Of a stretch of DNA of 64,000 nt, positions 50,971 to 58,788 are shown piece after piece. The notes beneath the pieces were generated by a model. The model did not search any database, was not told the origin of the DNA, and saw nothing but the letters and a program-made list of their open reading frames with translations. Within the stretch, counting starts at the first letter, position 1. Every line of letters begins with the position of its first letter. This DNA is from an uncultured Clostridia bacterium (GTDB lineage Bacteria; Bacillota; Clostridia; UBA1381): assembly GCA_934476075.1 (NCBI GenBank), contig CAKSNH010000010.1, forward strand, positions 35,437 to 99,436. Direction: 5' to 3'. Made by a program: the position numbers and the translations under genes.

Positions 50971-51369
50971 TTACCAAACAAATGCTAAAACTTCTCCGCC
51001 AATATTTTCTTTTCTAGCTTTCTTATCAGTCATGATACCTTTTGATGTTGAGATAATAGCAATACCCAAGCCTTTTAGTACTCTTGGAAGCTCTTCAGCT
51101 CCGGCATAGATTCTAAGACCAGGTTTTGAAACTCTCTTTAAACCACTGATAACTTTTTCCTTGCTAGGACCATATTTCAAAGCAATTCTGATTACGCCTT
51201 GCTTGTCATCTTCAATAACTTGATAATTTTTGATATAGCCTTCCTCGTTAAGGATTTCAGCGATAGCCTTCTTCATGTTTGAAGCAGGAATATCAACAGT
51301 TTCGTGTTTAGCTGAATTAGCGTTTCTGATACGAGTAAGCATATCTGCGATTGGGTCAGTTATTTGCAT
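50971..51369 (-). CDS. rpsH: 30S ribosomal protein S8
   Basis: 132 residues from the ATG at 51369 (MQITDPIADMLTRIRN), chosen because GGAGG lies just before it; the earlier in-frame codon at 51387 is within the SD region. The STSKGIMTDKKAR motif binds 16S helix 21. Confidence 0.96.
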   Translation of the reverse strand: MQITDPIADMLTRIRNANSAKHETVDIPASNMKKAIAEILNEEGYIKNYQVIEDDKQGVIRIALKYGPSKEKVISGLKRVSKPGLRIYAGAEELPRVLKGLGIAIISTSKGIMTDKKARKENIGGEVLAFVW

Positions 51370-51452
51370 TATTTTACCTCCTTCCATCTTTCCGAAACGG
51401 AAAAACGAGTTCTCATTCTATCTGTCAATACTAAATTAATAGTATATATTTT

Positions 51453-51638
51453 TTACCAACTAGCTTTTCTTACGCCAGGGATTTGACCTTTGTAAGCCAA
51501 TTCTCTGAAGCATATACGGCAGATGCCGAACTTTCTAAGGTAAGCATGTGGTCTACCGCAGATTTTACATCTGTTGTAGGCTTGTGTGCTGTGCTTAGGA
51601 GCTTTTTGTTGTTTTAAAACCATGGATTTTCTTGCCAT
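51453..51638 (-). CDS. rpsN: 30S ribosomal protein S14, zinc type
   Basis: 61 residues with CKICGRPHAYLRKFGICRIC, the four-cysteine zinc site that defines the short type-Z S14 of Gram-positives. 17 nt after rplE. Confidence 0.97.
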   Translation of the reverse strand: MARKSMVLKQQKAPKHSTQAYNRCKICGRPHAYLRKFGICRICFRELAYKGQIPGVRKASW

Positions 51639-51655
51639 TTTTGTCCCTCCTTCTA

Positions 51656-52195
51656 TTAGCGAACGAATGGTGCACCCATAAGTGTTAGTAATTCACGAGC
51701 TTCTTCGTCAGTATTTGCAGTTGTAACAAAAATAATATCCATACCTCTGATTTTATCAATCTTATCGTAATCAATTTCAGGGAAGATAATTTGTTCTTTG
51801 ATACCCAAAGAATAATTACCTCTGCCATCAAACGCATTAGGATTGATACCTCTAAAATCACGCACACGAGGTAGTGCCACGTTGAACAATCTATCTAAGA
51901 ACTCATACATTTTGTCAGCTCTCAAAGTTACCTTACAGCCGATGTTCATGCCTTCTCTAAGTTTAAAGTTAGCAACTGACTTTCTAGCCTTGGTAACGAT
52001 AGGTCTTTGACCTGTAATAGCAGCCAAATCACCCATAGCGGCTTCGATAGCCTTAGGGTTATCTCTTGCTTCACCCATACCGATGTTGATAACGATTTTA
52101 TCAAGCTTTGGGATTTGCATAGGGCTCTTATAACCAAACTTTTGCATAAGAGCAGGAGCTACTTCGCTTTTATATTTTACTTGCATTCTACTCAT
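51656..52195 (-). CDS. rplE: 50S ribosomal protein L5
   Basis: 179 residues, with KIVINIGMGEARDN, KLREGMNIGCKVTLR and GRGNYSLGIKEQIIFPEI. It binds 5S rRNA and contacts S13 across the subunit bridge. Confidence 0.97.
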   Translation of the reverse strand: MSRMQVKYKSEVAPALMQKFGYKSPMQIPKLDKIVINIGMGEARDNPKAIEAAMGDLAAITGQRPIVTKARKSVANFKLREGMNIGCKVTLRADKMYEFLDRLFNVALPRVRDFRGINPNAFDGRGNYSLGIKEQIIFPEIDYDKIDKIRGMDIIFVTTANTDEEARELLTLMGAPFVR

Positions 52196-52225
52196 TGTAT
52201 GAATTTACCTCCTCTCGATTAAATA

Positions 52226-52549
52226 TTAGTCGTTAAATACTTCTTGGCATTTCTTGCAGTATCTAACCTTTGAACCGTCCTCCAAAACCTTAACACCGGT
52301 TCTGGCAGGTTTATTACATTTTGAGCAAACTCTCATAACTTTTGAAGCGTAGATTGGAGTTTCCATGTGGATAATTCCGCTTTCCTGACCTTGAACACGA
52401 GCCTTTTGGTGCTTGTGAGCAATAGCCACGCCTTCAACTACAACCTTACCCTCAGCAGGGATAGCTGTCAAAATTCTGCCTTGTTTGCCTTTATCCTTAC
52501 CTGACAATACTTGAACCATATCGCCACGTTTAACATGCATTTTCTTCAT
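52226..52549 (-). CDS. rplX: 50S ribosomal protein L24
   Basis: 107 residues with the KOW motif (MVQVLSGKDKGKQGRIL) and a C-terminal four-cysteine ribbon (CSKCNKP...CKKC). An early assembly initiator. Confidence 0.97.
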   Translation of the reverse strand: MKKMHVKRGDMVQVLSGKDKGKQGRILTAIPAEGKVVVEGVAIAHKHQKARVQGQESGIIHMETPIYASKVMRVCSKCNKPARTGVKVLEDGSKVRYCKKCQEVFND

Positions 52550-52566
52550 TGTTTAATGCCACCTCC

Positions 52567-52935
52567 TTAAAGAACTTCCGGAGCCAATGACAAAATCTTC
52601 ATGTACTCTTTATCTCTAAGCTCTCTTGCAACAGGGCCAAAAATACGAGTACCTCTTGGATTTTTATCATCTCTTATAATAACAGCTGCATTTTCATCGA
52701 ATCTAATGTAAGAACCGTCAGCACGTCTTGCGCCCTTGACGCTTCTAACTACAACAGCCTTAACAACGTCACCTTTTTTAACAACTCCGCCTGGTGTTGC
52801 CTTTTTAACGCTGCAAATAATTTCATCACCGATAGCAGCGTATCTCTTCTTGGAGCCGCCCAATACACGGATACACATTACTTCCTTAGCACCTGTGTTG
52901 TCAGCTACTTTCAATAATGTTTGTTGTTGTATCAT
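52567..52935 (-). CDS. rplN: 50S ribosomal protein L14
   Basis: 122 residues: MIQQQTLLKVADNTGAKEVM and ARELRDKEYMKILSLAPEVL, invariant ends of L14. It forms an intersubunit bridge. First gene of the spc segment. Confidence 0.97.
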   Translation of the reverse strand: MIQQQTLLKVADNTGAKEVMCIRVLGGSKKRYAAIGDEIICSVKKATPGGVVKKGDVVKAVVVRSVKGARRADGSYIRFDENAAVIIRDDKNPRGTRIFGPVARELRDKEYMKILSLAPEVL

Positions 52936-52963
52936 GCTACTTCCTCCTTCCTAACACAGACAA

Positions 52964-53218
52964 TTACTGTGCTTTTTCCATAATTTCGACCAATCTCCAT
53001 CTTTTATCCTTTGATAAAGGTCTGGTCTCCATAACCTTTACTTTATCGCCGATTGCACAAGCATTTTCTTCGTCATGTGCTTTCAATTTATAGGTTCTCT
53101 TAACAACCTTGCCATAAAGCGGATGCTTTACGCTATATTCAATAGCAACTACGATAGTTTTGTCCATCTTGTTGCTTACTACCTTACCGATTTTAACCTT
53201 ACGGCTGTTTCTTTCCAC
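52964..53218 (-). CDS. rpsQ: 30S ribosomal protein S17
   Basis: Start at a GTG (53218) encoding MERNSRKVKIGKVVSNKMDK, with AAAGGAGG upstream; the frame extension to 53275 is not preceded by an SD. The 84-residue OB-fold protein has VKHPLYGKVVKRTYKLKAHDE. Confidence 0.96.
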   Translation of the reverse strand: MERNSRKVKIGKVVSNKMDKTIVVAIEYSVKHPLYGKVVKRTYKLKAHDEENACAIGDKVKVMETRPLSKDKRWRLVEIMEKAQ

Positions 53219-53295
53219 TAAAAGTAGCCTCCTTTCAAAAAACCTAAAAGCAATATTGCTTTTCCAAATCAGCATTTATAACCAATCTGTAACCA

Positions 53296-53499
53296 TTAAA
53301 TTGCAGAACCTTGTAATTCTCTTTCATGAATGATGGTTTTAATGCGGGCGATAGTTTTCTTAACGTCATTGATTCTTCTAGGGTTATCTAACTGATTAAT
53401 GGCGTTTTGAAATCTTAAATTGAAAAGTTCTTGTTTGCACTCAGTAAGCTTTTCATTTAGCTCAGCCACTGACAACTCTTTAAGCTCAGTTACCTTCAT
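53296..53499 (-). CDS. rpmC: 50S ribosomal protein L29
   Basis: 67-residue two-helix protein (LNEKLTECKQELFNLRFQ, IARIKTIIHERE). The start is 2 nt after the rplP stop. It docks trigger factor and SRP near the exit tunnel. Confidence 0.96.
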   Translation of the reverse strand: MKVTELKELSVAELNEKLTECKQELFNLRFQNAINQLDNPRRINDVKKTIARIKTIIHERELQGSAI

Positions 53500-53501
53500 T
53501 A

Positions 53502-53924
53502 TTATTCACCATCCTCTGCATCACGTTTCACAAATTTACACTTAACAGGTAGTTTGTGCATAGCAAGACGAAGAGCTTCACGAGCCACTTCTTCGCTAAC
53601 GCCGGCAATTTCAAACATTACTCTACCTGGCTTAACTACTGCAACCCAGTATTCCGGTGAACCTTTACCAGAACCCATTCGAGTTTCAGCAGGTTTTTGT
53701 GTGATAGGCTTGTCAGGGAAAATCTTAATCCAAACTTGACCGCCTCTCTTGATATATCTTGTCATAGCGATACGGGCAGCTTCAATCTGTCTTGAAGTAA
53801 TCCAAGATGGCTCTAACGCTTGTAGACCGTATTCACCGTGAGATACCTTGTTACCACGGGTAGCTTTACCTTTCATTCTACCACGCATAACTCTTCTGTA
53901 TTTAACTCTCTTTGGCAATAACAT
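53502..53924 (-). CDS. rplP: 50S ribosomal protein L16
   Basis: 140 residues: MLLPKRVKYRRVMRGRMKGK and RMGSGKGSPEYWVAVVKPG. It organises the A-site region of 23S rRNA. Confidence 0.97.
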   Translation of the reverse strand: MLLPKRVKYRRVMRGRMKGKATRGNKVSHGEYGLQALEPSWITSRQIEAARIAMTRYIKRGGQVWIKIFPDKPITQKPAETRMGSGKGSPEYWVAVVKPGRVMFEIAGVSEEVAREALRLAMHKLPVKCKFVKRDAEDGE

Positions 53925-53927
53925 GAT

Positions 53928-54596
53928 TTATCTGCCTCCTTCCGCCTTATTATTTACCTTCTTTGTATCGTGAAGGACTTCACCTTTGTAAATCCAAACC
54001 TTAACGCCGATTTTACCGTATGTTGTGTTTGCTTCCGCAAAACCATAGTCAATATCAGCACGAAGTGTTTGTAGAGGAATTGTACCCTCGTGATATTGTT
54101 CTGTTCTAGCGATTTCAGCACCGCCTACACGTCCTGATACAGCAGTTTTGATACCTTTAACGCCAAGACGCATACTTCTGCCCATAACTTGCTTCATAGC
54201 ACGTCTGAAAGAAATTCTTCTTTCAAGCTGAGCAGCAATGTTTTCAGCAACAAGCTGAGCATTAATGTCAGGTTGTTTAACTTCTGTAATGTTTACATTA
54301 ACAGTCTTGCCTGTCATTTTTTCAAGCTGTGCTTTTAGTTTGTCGATTTCGCTGCCTGCTTTACCGATGATGATACCCGGCTTAGCAGCGTGAATTGTAA
54401 CATAGACTTTGTTTTGCTTTCTTTCGATTTCGATTTTAGCAATACCTGAGTCATAGCGAGTCTTTTTAACAAACTTTCTGATTTTATAATCTTCGACCAA
54501 CTGGTCGCCAAATTCTTTCTTACCAGCGAACCACTTTGAGTCCCAGTCTTTGATGACACCAACTCTTAGTCCGTGTGGATTAACTTTTTGTCCCAT
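53928..54596 (-). CDS. rpsC: 30S ribosomal protein S3
   Basis: 222 residues from the ATG at 54596 (MGQKVNPHGLRVGVIKDWDS), 6 nt after AGGAGG. The KH domain has GIIIGKAGSEIDKLK; the C-terminal part has GRSMRLGVKGIKTAVSGRVGG. Part of the mRNA entry helicase. Confidence 0.97.
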   Translation of the reverse strand: MGQKVNPHGLRVGVIKDWDSKWFAGKKEFGDQLVEDYKIRKFVKKTRYDSGIAKIEIERKQNKVYVTIHAAKPGIIIGKAGSEIDKLKAQLEKMTGKTVNVNITEVKQPDINAQLVAENIAAQLERRISFRRAMKQVMGRSMRLGVKGIKTAVSGRVGGAEIARTEQYHEGTIPLQTLRADIDYGFAEANTTYGKIGVKVWIYKGEVLHDTKKVNNKAEGGR

Positions 54597-54615
54597 AGTC
54601 AACCTCCTTTTCCGA

Positions 54616-54951
54616 TTATTCTTTTTCTTTTAATACCAAAGTAATGTGACTTGTTCTCTTCAAAATCTTGAATGCTCTGCCCTGAGCTCTTGGTCTTATT
54701 CTTTTAAGGATAGGACCTTGACTAGCGTAACATTCAGCTATATATAAATTGTTTACATCCATGTTGTGGTTGTTTTGTGCATTAGCGATTGCTGATGCAA
54801 GAAGCTTCTCCAAGTATTCGCTTGCTGACTTAGGAGTATTTTTAAGAATACCCATAGCGTAATCAACAGGCTTGTTTCTGATTAAATCAAGAACGATTTT
54901 AACCTTTCTAGGAGAGATGCGGGCGTATTTAAGAACTGCGCGTGCTTCCAT
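54616..54951 (-). CDS. rplV: 50S ribosomal protein L22
   Basis: 111 residues from the ATG at 54951 (MEARAVLKYARISPRKVKIV), with AAAGGAGG just before it. The hairpin loop region GPILKRIRPRAQGRA lines the exit tunnel. Confidence 0.96.
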   Translation of the reverse strand: MEARAVLKYARISPRKVKIVLDLIRNKPVDYAMGILKNTPKSASEYLEKLLASAIANAQNNHNMDVNNLYIAECYASQGPILKRIRPRAQGRAFKILKRTSHITLVLKEKE

Positions 54952-55008
54952 TCGGATTCCTCCTTTCAAAATTTCAACTGCCCCTGCGGGCTATATACTC
55001 AATAAATC

Positions 55009-55281
55009 TTATTTGCTTGATTTAGCTCCGATGTGACCTTTGAATGTTCTTGTAGGAGCGAATTCACCAAGCTTATGACCTACCATATCTTCTTGAACGA
55101 ATACCGGAACGTGTTTTCTTCCGTCGTGAACAGCGATTGTGTGTCCAACCATTTCAGGGAATATAGTAGATGCTCTTGACCAAGTCTTAACAACTTTCTT
55201 TTCGCCTGCTGCGTTCATAGCGTCAATTCTGCTCATCAAACGTTCTTCAACGAAAGGTCCTTTTTTAATTGATCTTCCCAC
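55009..55281 (-). CDS. rpsS: 30S ribosomal protein S19
   Basis: 90 residues: MGRSIKKGPFVEERL, IAVHDGRKHVPVFV and KLGEFAPTRTFKGH. It is in the 30S head next to S13. Confidence 0.97.
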   Translation of the reverse strand: MGRSIKKGPFVEERLMSRIDAMNAAGEKKVVKTWSRASTIFPEMVGHTIAVHDGRKHVPVFVQEDMVGHKLGEFAPTRTFKGHIGAKSSK

Positions 55282-55332
55282 TTTGTTTCCTCCTTTCGGA
55301 ATCTGTGCTTATCTCAAAATCATTAAGCGATA

Positions 55333-56166
55333 TTACTTAGCGTTTCTTCTCTTAACGATAAACTTATCAGTTTTATTTTTGTGCTTTCTTGTTTTATAAC
55401 CAAGAGCAGGTTTACCCCAAGGTGTAACCGGTGCAGGTCTACCGATAGGAGATTTACCTTCACCACCGCCGTGAGGGTGGTCGTTAGGGTTCATAACAAC
55501 ACCACGAACAGTTGGTCTCCAACCCATGTGACGTTTTCTTCCGGCTTTACCGATAGATACGTTTTCGTGTTGAATGTTACCTACTTGACCGATTGTAGCC
55601 TTACAATCCAAACGGATTAAACGAACTTCGCCCGATGGAAGTCTTACTTGTGCATAGCCGTTTTCCTTAGCCATAAGCTGAGCACTGTTACCGGCACTTC
55701 TTACAAGCTGACCGCCCTTACCCGGATAAAGTTCAATGTTGTGAATAAGAGTACCAACAGGAATATCTTTGATAAACAAAGCGTTACCCGGTTTAATATC
55801 AGCGCCTTCACCTGAAACAACAACATCACCTGCTGTCAAACCAAGCGGAGCAATGATATAAGTCTTAGTACCGTCTTCATATTGCAATAAAGCGATGTTA
55901 GCACTTCTGTTTGGGTCGTATTCGATACCGACAACAGTTGCGTTCATACCGTCTTTATTTCTCTTAAAATCAATGATTCTGTATTTTCTTCTGTTACCGC
56001 CGCCTCTGTGACGAACAGTGATTCTACCATATGAATTTCTACCAGCATTTTTACTCAAAGGAGCTAAAAGCGAACGCTCAGGCTCGAACTTTGTAATTTC
56101 AGCGAAATCTGAAACTGTCATAAATCTTCTGGCAGGTGAGGTAGGATTATACTTTTTGATAGCCAT
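55333..56166 (-). CDS. rplB: 50S ribosomal protein L2
   Basis: 277 residues with the conserved peptidyl-transferase-proximal loop VMNPNDHPHGGGEG (contains the key His) and GRNSYGRITVRHRGGG near the N-terminus. Confidence 0.98.
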   Translation of the reverse strand: MAIKKYNPTSPARRFMTVSDFAEITKFEPERSLLAPLSKNAGRNSYGRITVRHRGGGNRRKYRIIDFKRNKDGMNATVVGIEYDPNRSANIALLQYEDGTKTYIIAPLGLTAGDVVVSGEGADIKPGNALFIKDIPVGTLIHNIELYPGKGGQLVRSAGNSAQLMAKENGYAQVRLPSGEVRLIRLDCKATIGQVGNIQHENVSIGKAGRKRHMGWRPTVRGVVMNPNDHPHGGGEGKSPIGRPAPVTPWGKPALGYKTRKHKNKTDKFIVKRRNAK

Positions 56167-56206
56167 ATCCTTGTCACTCCTTACTTAACTTACTATCTAC
56201 TTGAAA

Positions 56207-56512
56207 TTACACTTCAAAAAATTCGATTGTCTTGCTGCCAGGTGCAAGCTTAACGATAGCTTTTTTCCATGAAGCACGTCTGCCTTCATATCTGCCCATT
56301 CTCTTAACCTTACCTGTTACGCGTGAAGTTGTAACTTTTTCAACTTTAACTCCGAAAACTTCTTCAACAGCCTTTTTAATTTCGACTTTGTTTGCAGTTA
56401 CAGGCACTTTAAAAGTGTACTTTTTGATTTCATTACCGTTCTTATCAAAAGTAACTTCCATGCTGCGTTCGGAGATGACTGGTTCTCTTAAAATATCGTA
56501 TGCGATAGCCAT
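56207..56512 (-). CDS. rplW: 50S ribosomal protein L23
   Basis: 101 residues: ILREPVISERSME and KVTTSRVTGKVKRMGRYEGRR. Its ATG overlaps the rplD stop by 1 nt (TAATG). Docking site for trigger factor and SRP at the tunnel exit. Confidence 0.97.
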   Translation of the reverse strand: MAIAYDILREPVISERSMEVTFDKNGNEIKKYTFKVPVTANKVEIKKAVEEVFGVKVEKVTTSRVTGKVKRMGRYEGRRASWKKAIVKLAPGSKTIEFFEV

Positions 56513-57135
56513 TATGCAAGCACCTCCTCAATTTTAGCAATAGCATCTTTAGAAACGATGAACTTATCGTTCTTCAAGATTTCATAAGTATTAAGAGTCG
56601 GAACATTGCTGACTTCAACACCCTTAATATTTCTTGCTGATTTGTAAACGTTAGTATCATTTTCAGCTGTTACGATAAGAGCCTTTGATGTAACGTTTAA
56701 ACCTTTAAGCATAGCTGCGATTTTAGCTGTTTTGATTTCGTCCATCTTCAAATCTTCGATAACGATGATTTCATCAGCTTGAGCCTTTGCACTTAAAGCA
56801 GATTTGAAAGCAAGCTTTCTAACCTTTTTATTCAATCTAAATCTGTAATCTCTCGGCTTAGGACCTAGTGCAACGCCACCGCCTGTCCATTGAGGAGCTC
56901 TGATACTACCTTGTCTTGCACGGCCTGTACCTTTTTGTCTCCAAGGCTTGATACCGCCGCCGCGAACTTCTGTACGAGTCTTGGTGCTTTGAGTACCTTG
57001 TCTTTGATTAGCCAAGTAATTAACAACTACTTGATGTAATACAACTTTATTAACTTCGGCAGCAAAGATGTTATCGTTCAATTCGATAGTACCTGTTTGC
57101 TGGCCTTCCATGTTATATACATTAACTGTAGGCAT
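56512..57135 (-). CDS. rplD: 50S ribosomal protein L4
   Basis: 207 residues with the tunnel loop KTRTEVRGGGIKPWRQKGTG and GGGVALGPKPRDY. In enterobacteria L4 also represses its operon through the S10 leader; whether it does so here is unknown, but the operon has a leader with an attenuator. Confidence 0.97.
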   Translation of the reverse strand: MPTVNVYNMEGQQTGTIELNDNIFAAEVNKVVLHQVVVNYLANQRQGTQSTKTRTEVRGGGIKPWRQKGTGRARQGSIRAPQWTGGGVALGPKPRDYRFRLNKKVRKLAFKSALSAKAQADEIIVIEDLKMDEIKTAKIAAMLKGLNVTSKALIVTAENDTNVYKSARNIKGVEVSNVPTLNTYEILKNDKFIVSKDAIAKIEEVLA

Positions 57136-57165
57136 AATGTTTGTTCCTCCTTTCCGAACTTAAAA

Positions 57166-57795
57166 TTAAGCCTTAACGCTATTTTTTATAACAACAAGTC
57201 CGCCCTTATTGCCAGGAACAGCGCCTTTAACAAGAATAAGATTATTCTCAGCGTCAACCTTAACAATTTCAAGGTTTTGGACTGTAACTTTCACATTACC
57301 CATATGTCCAGGAAGTTTCTTACCCTTCATTACACGACCCGGAGTAGAACAAGCTCCCAATGAACCTGAACCTCTGTGGTAACCTGAACCGTGGGCCATA
57401 GGACCTCTGTGTAAGCCCCATCTCTTCATAGGACCTGCAAAACCCTTACCTTTGCTTGTGCCTGTAACGTCGATAGCGTCACCTGCCGCAAAAACGTCAG
57501 CTTTGATTTCATCGCCGACATTGTAAGAACTTACATCGTCAAATCTGAATTCTTTCAAGAATTTCTTAGCGGCAACGTCTGCCTTTGCAAAATGACCTTT
57601 TGCCGGTTTGTTAAGTCTTTTTTCCTTAACTTCGCCGTAACCGACTTGGATAGCTTCGTATCCGTCTGTTTCAGCTGTTTTCTTTTGTACAACAGTACAT
57701 GGACCAGCCATGATAACAGTTACAGGAACTACTTTACCATCTTCGTTAAAAAGCTGAGTCATGCCGATTTTTGTACCCAAAATTGCTTTTTCCAT
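57166..57795 (-). CDS. rplC: 50S ribosomal protein L3
   Basis: 209 residues: MEKAILGTKIGMTQLFNEDG and GTSKGKGFAGPMKRWG..RGPMAHGSGYHRGSGSLGAC. It binds the 3' end of 23S rRNA. Confidence 0.97.
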   Translation of the reverse strand: MEKAILGTKIGMTQLFNEDGKVVPVTVIMAGPCTVVQKKTAETDGYEAIQVGYGEVKEKRLNKPAKGHFAKADVAAKKFLKEFRFDDVSSYNVGDEIKADVFAAGDAIDVTGTSKGKGFAGPMKRWGLHRGPMAHGSGYHRGSGSLGACSTPGRVMKGKKLPGHMGNVKVTVQNLEIVKVDAENNLILVKGAVPGNKGGLVVIKNSVKA

Positions 57796-57913
57796 TTACA
57801 TTTCCTCCTATTACGGTTATTGGTTCTCGATATGAGAACATTACCTGCATCATAATCCGGCGTGCGGATTACTGCGACCAAACGTCCAATTACGCATGGT
57901 TTATATCGTAGAA

Positions 57914-58228
57914 TTACTTTTGGATAACGTCGATTTCAACGCCTGCCGGTAAATCTACTTTGATAAGTGATTCCATAGTTTTAGCACCAGGAACTACAAT
58001 ATCAATCAATCTTTTGTGAGTTCTTCTTTCAAATTGCTCACGAGAATCTTTGTACTTATGCACTGCACGAAGAATAGTGATGATTTCTTTATCTGTTGGA
58101 AGTGGAATAGGGCCTGAAACTTTAGCACCGGTTCTCTTTGCAATCTCTACGATTTTCTCTGCTGATTGGTCCAACACTGCATGGTCATAAGCTTTTAATT
58201 TGATTCTGATTTTTTGATTTGCTGCCAT
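57914..58228 (-). CDS. rpsJ: 30S ribosomal protein S10
   Basis: 104 residues: MAANQKIRIKLKAYDHAVLD and GPIPLPTDKEIITILRAVHK, RRTHKRLIDI. It also partners NusB in antitermination. First gene of the operon; SD AGGAGGG. Confidence 0.98.
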   Translation of the reverse strand: MAANQKIRIKLKAYDHAVLDQSAEKIVEIAKRTGAKVSGPIPLPTDKEIITILRAVHKYKDSREQFERRTHKRLIDIVVPGAKTMESLIKVDLPAGVEIDVIQK

Positions 58229-58597
58229 ACTTTTCCCTCCTTAATTATTGTATTGTGATACGCACGACAGCTCAAAAAGTGCACACACCGCCGGGTGTTT
58301 CTACTCACCCTCAAAATAAAACCCGAATTGCTCTGTCTGAGTAATCCGGGTGTACATCTCATACGATGTTAGTCTTAATCTTTAATACTTGTAAATAAAC
58401 GCAGACTATGACCATTTTATCTCCGCCGTACAAGCGGACATAATTCAAGCCGGTAACTACTATATAATACGCAGTAAGTCTACCCAATATTAAAGACGTG
58501 ACTTGTCGCCCGGTTTCATGAATCGGACATTCTCCACGGAAAAACCGAACTTTAAGTCCGCAACCTCCCGCTTCATCGTTTGCCAAGTGTCACAACA
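58229..58597 (-). ncRNA. Structured 5' leader of the S10 operon
   Basis: About 370 nt run from the predicted transcription start to rpsJ. The 5' part is unusually GC-rich and hairpin-forming (GATGAAGCGGGAGGTTGCGG, GTCCG and CCGGGCGAC segments). The 3' part holds an intrinsic terminator-like stem (58313-58351) and a GGGTG/CACCC stem. It is likely a ribosomal-protein-responsive or antitermination leader. I cannot assign the ligand. Confidence 0.65.
58313..58351 (-). terminator. Attenuator hairpin within the S10 leader
   Basis: ACCCGGATT and AATTCGGGT pair around a 16-nt loop and are followed on the minus strand by TTTATTTT. It lies about 85 nt before rpsJ. Confidence 0.65.
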
Positions 58598-58602
58598 CTA
58601 TT

Positions 58603-58631
58603 ATTATACCTTATTTCAAGCAATTTTGCAA
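58603..58631 (-). promoter_or_regulatory. Promoter of the S10-spc-alpha operon
   Basis: Minus-strand TTGCAA (58631-58626), 17 bp, TATAAT (58608-58603). Confidence 0.82.
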
Positions 58632-58744
58632 GCTTTTTTTGTGAATTTGTCCTTTGAAATTTCGTATAAAATTTAAGATTTTTTATCCTTGTTTTTGTGC
58701 AGTTTGACTATGAATTTAAACGCATATTCGTTCCGCAACAAAAT

Positions 58745-58777
58745 AACGGGCAAATCATTCAAAATGACTTGCCCGTT
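58745..58777 (-). terminator. Terminator after the beta-propeller gene
   Basis: AACGGGCAA-TCATT/AATGA-TTGCCCGTT stem followed on the minus strand by ATTTTGTT. Confidence 0.82.
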
Positions 58778-58788
58778 GTCTGCTAATT

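Noticed and set aside
58359..58586. 75-codon ORF in the S10 leader
   Set aside because: TTG start without an SD, inside a strongly folded leader; better explained as structured RNA, though some relatives may have it annotated as a gene.
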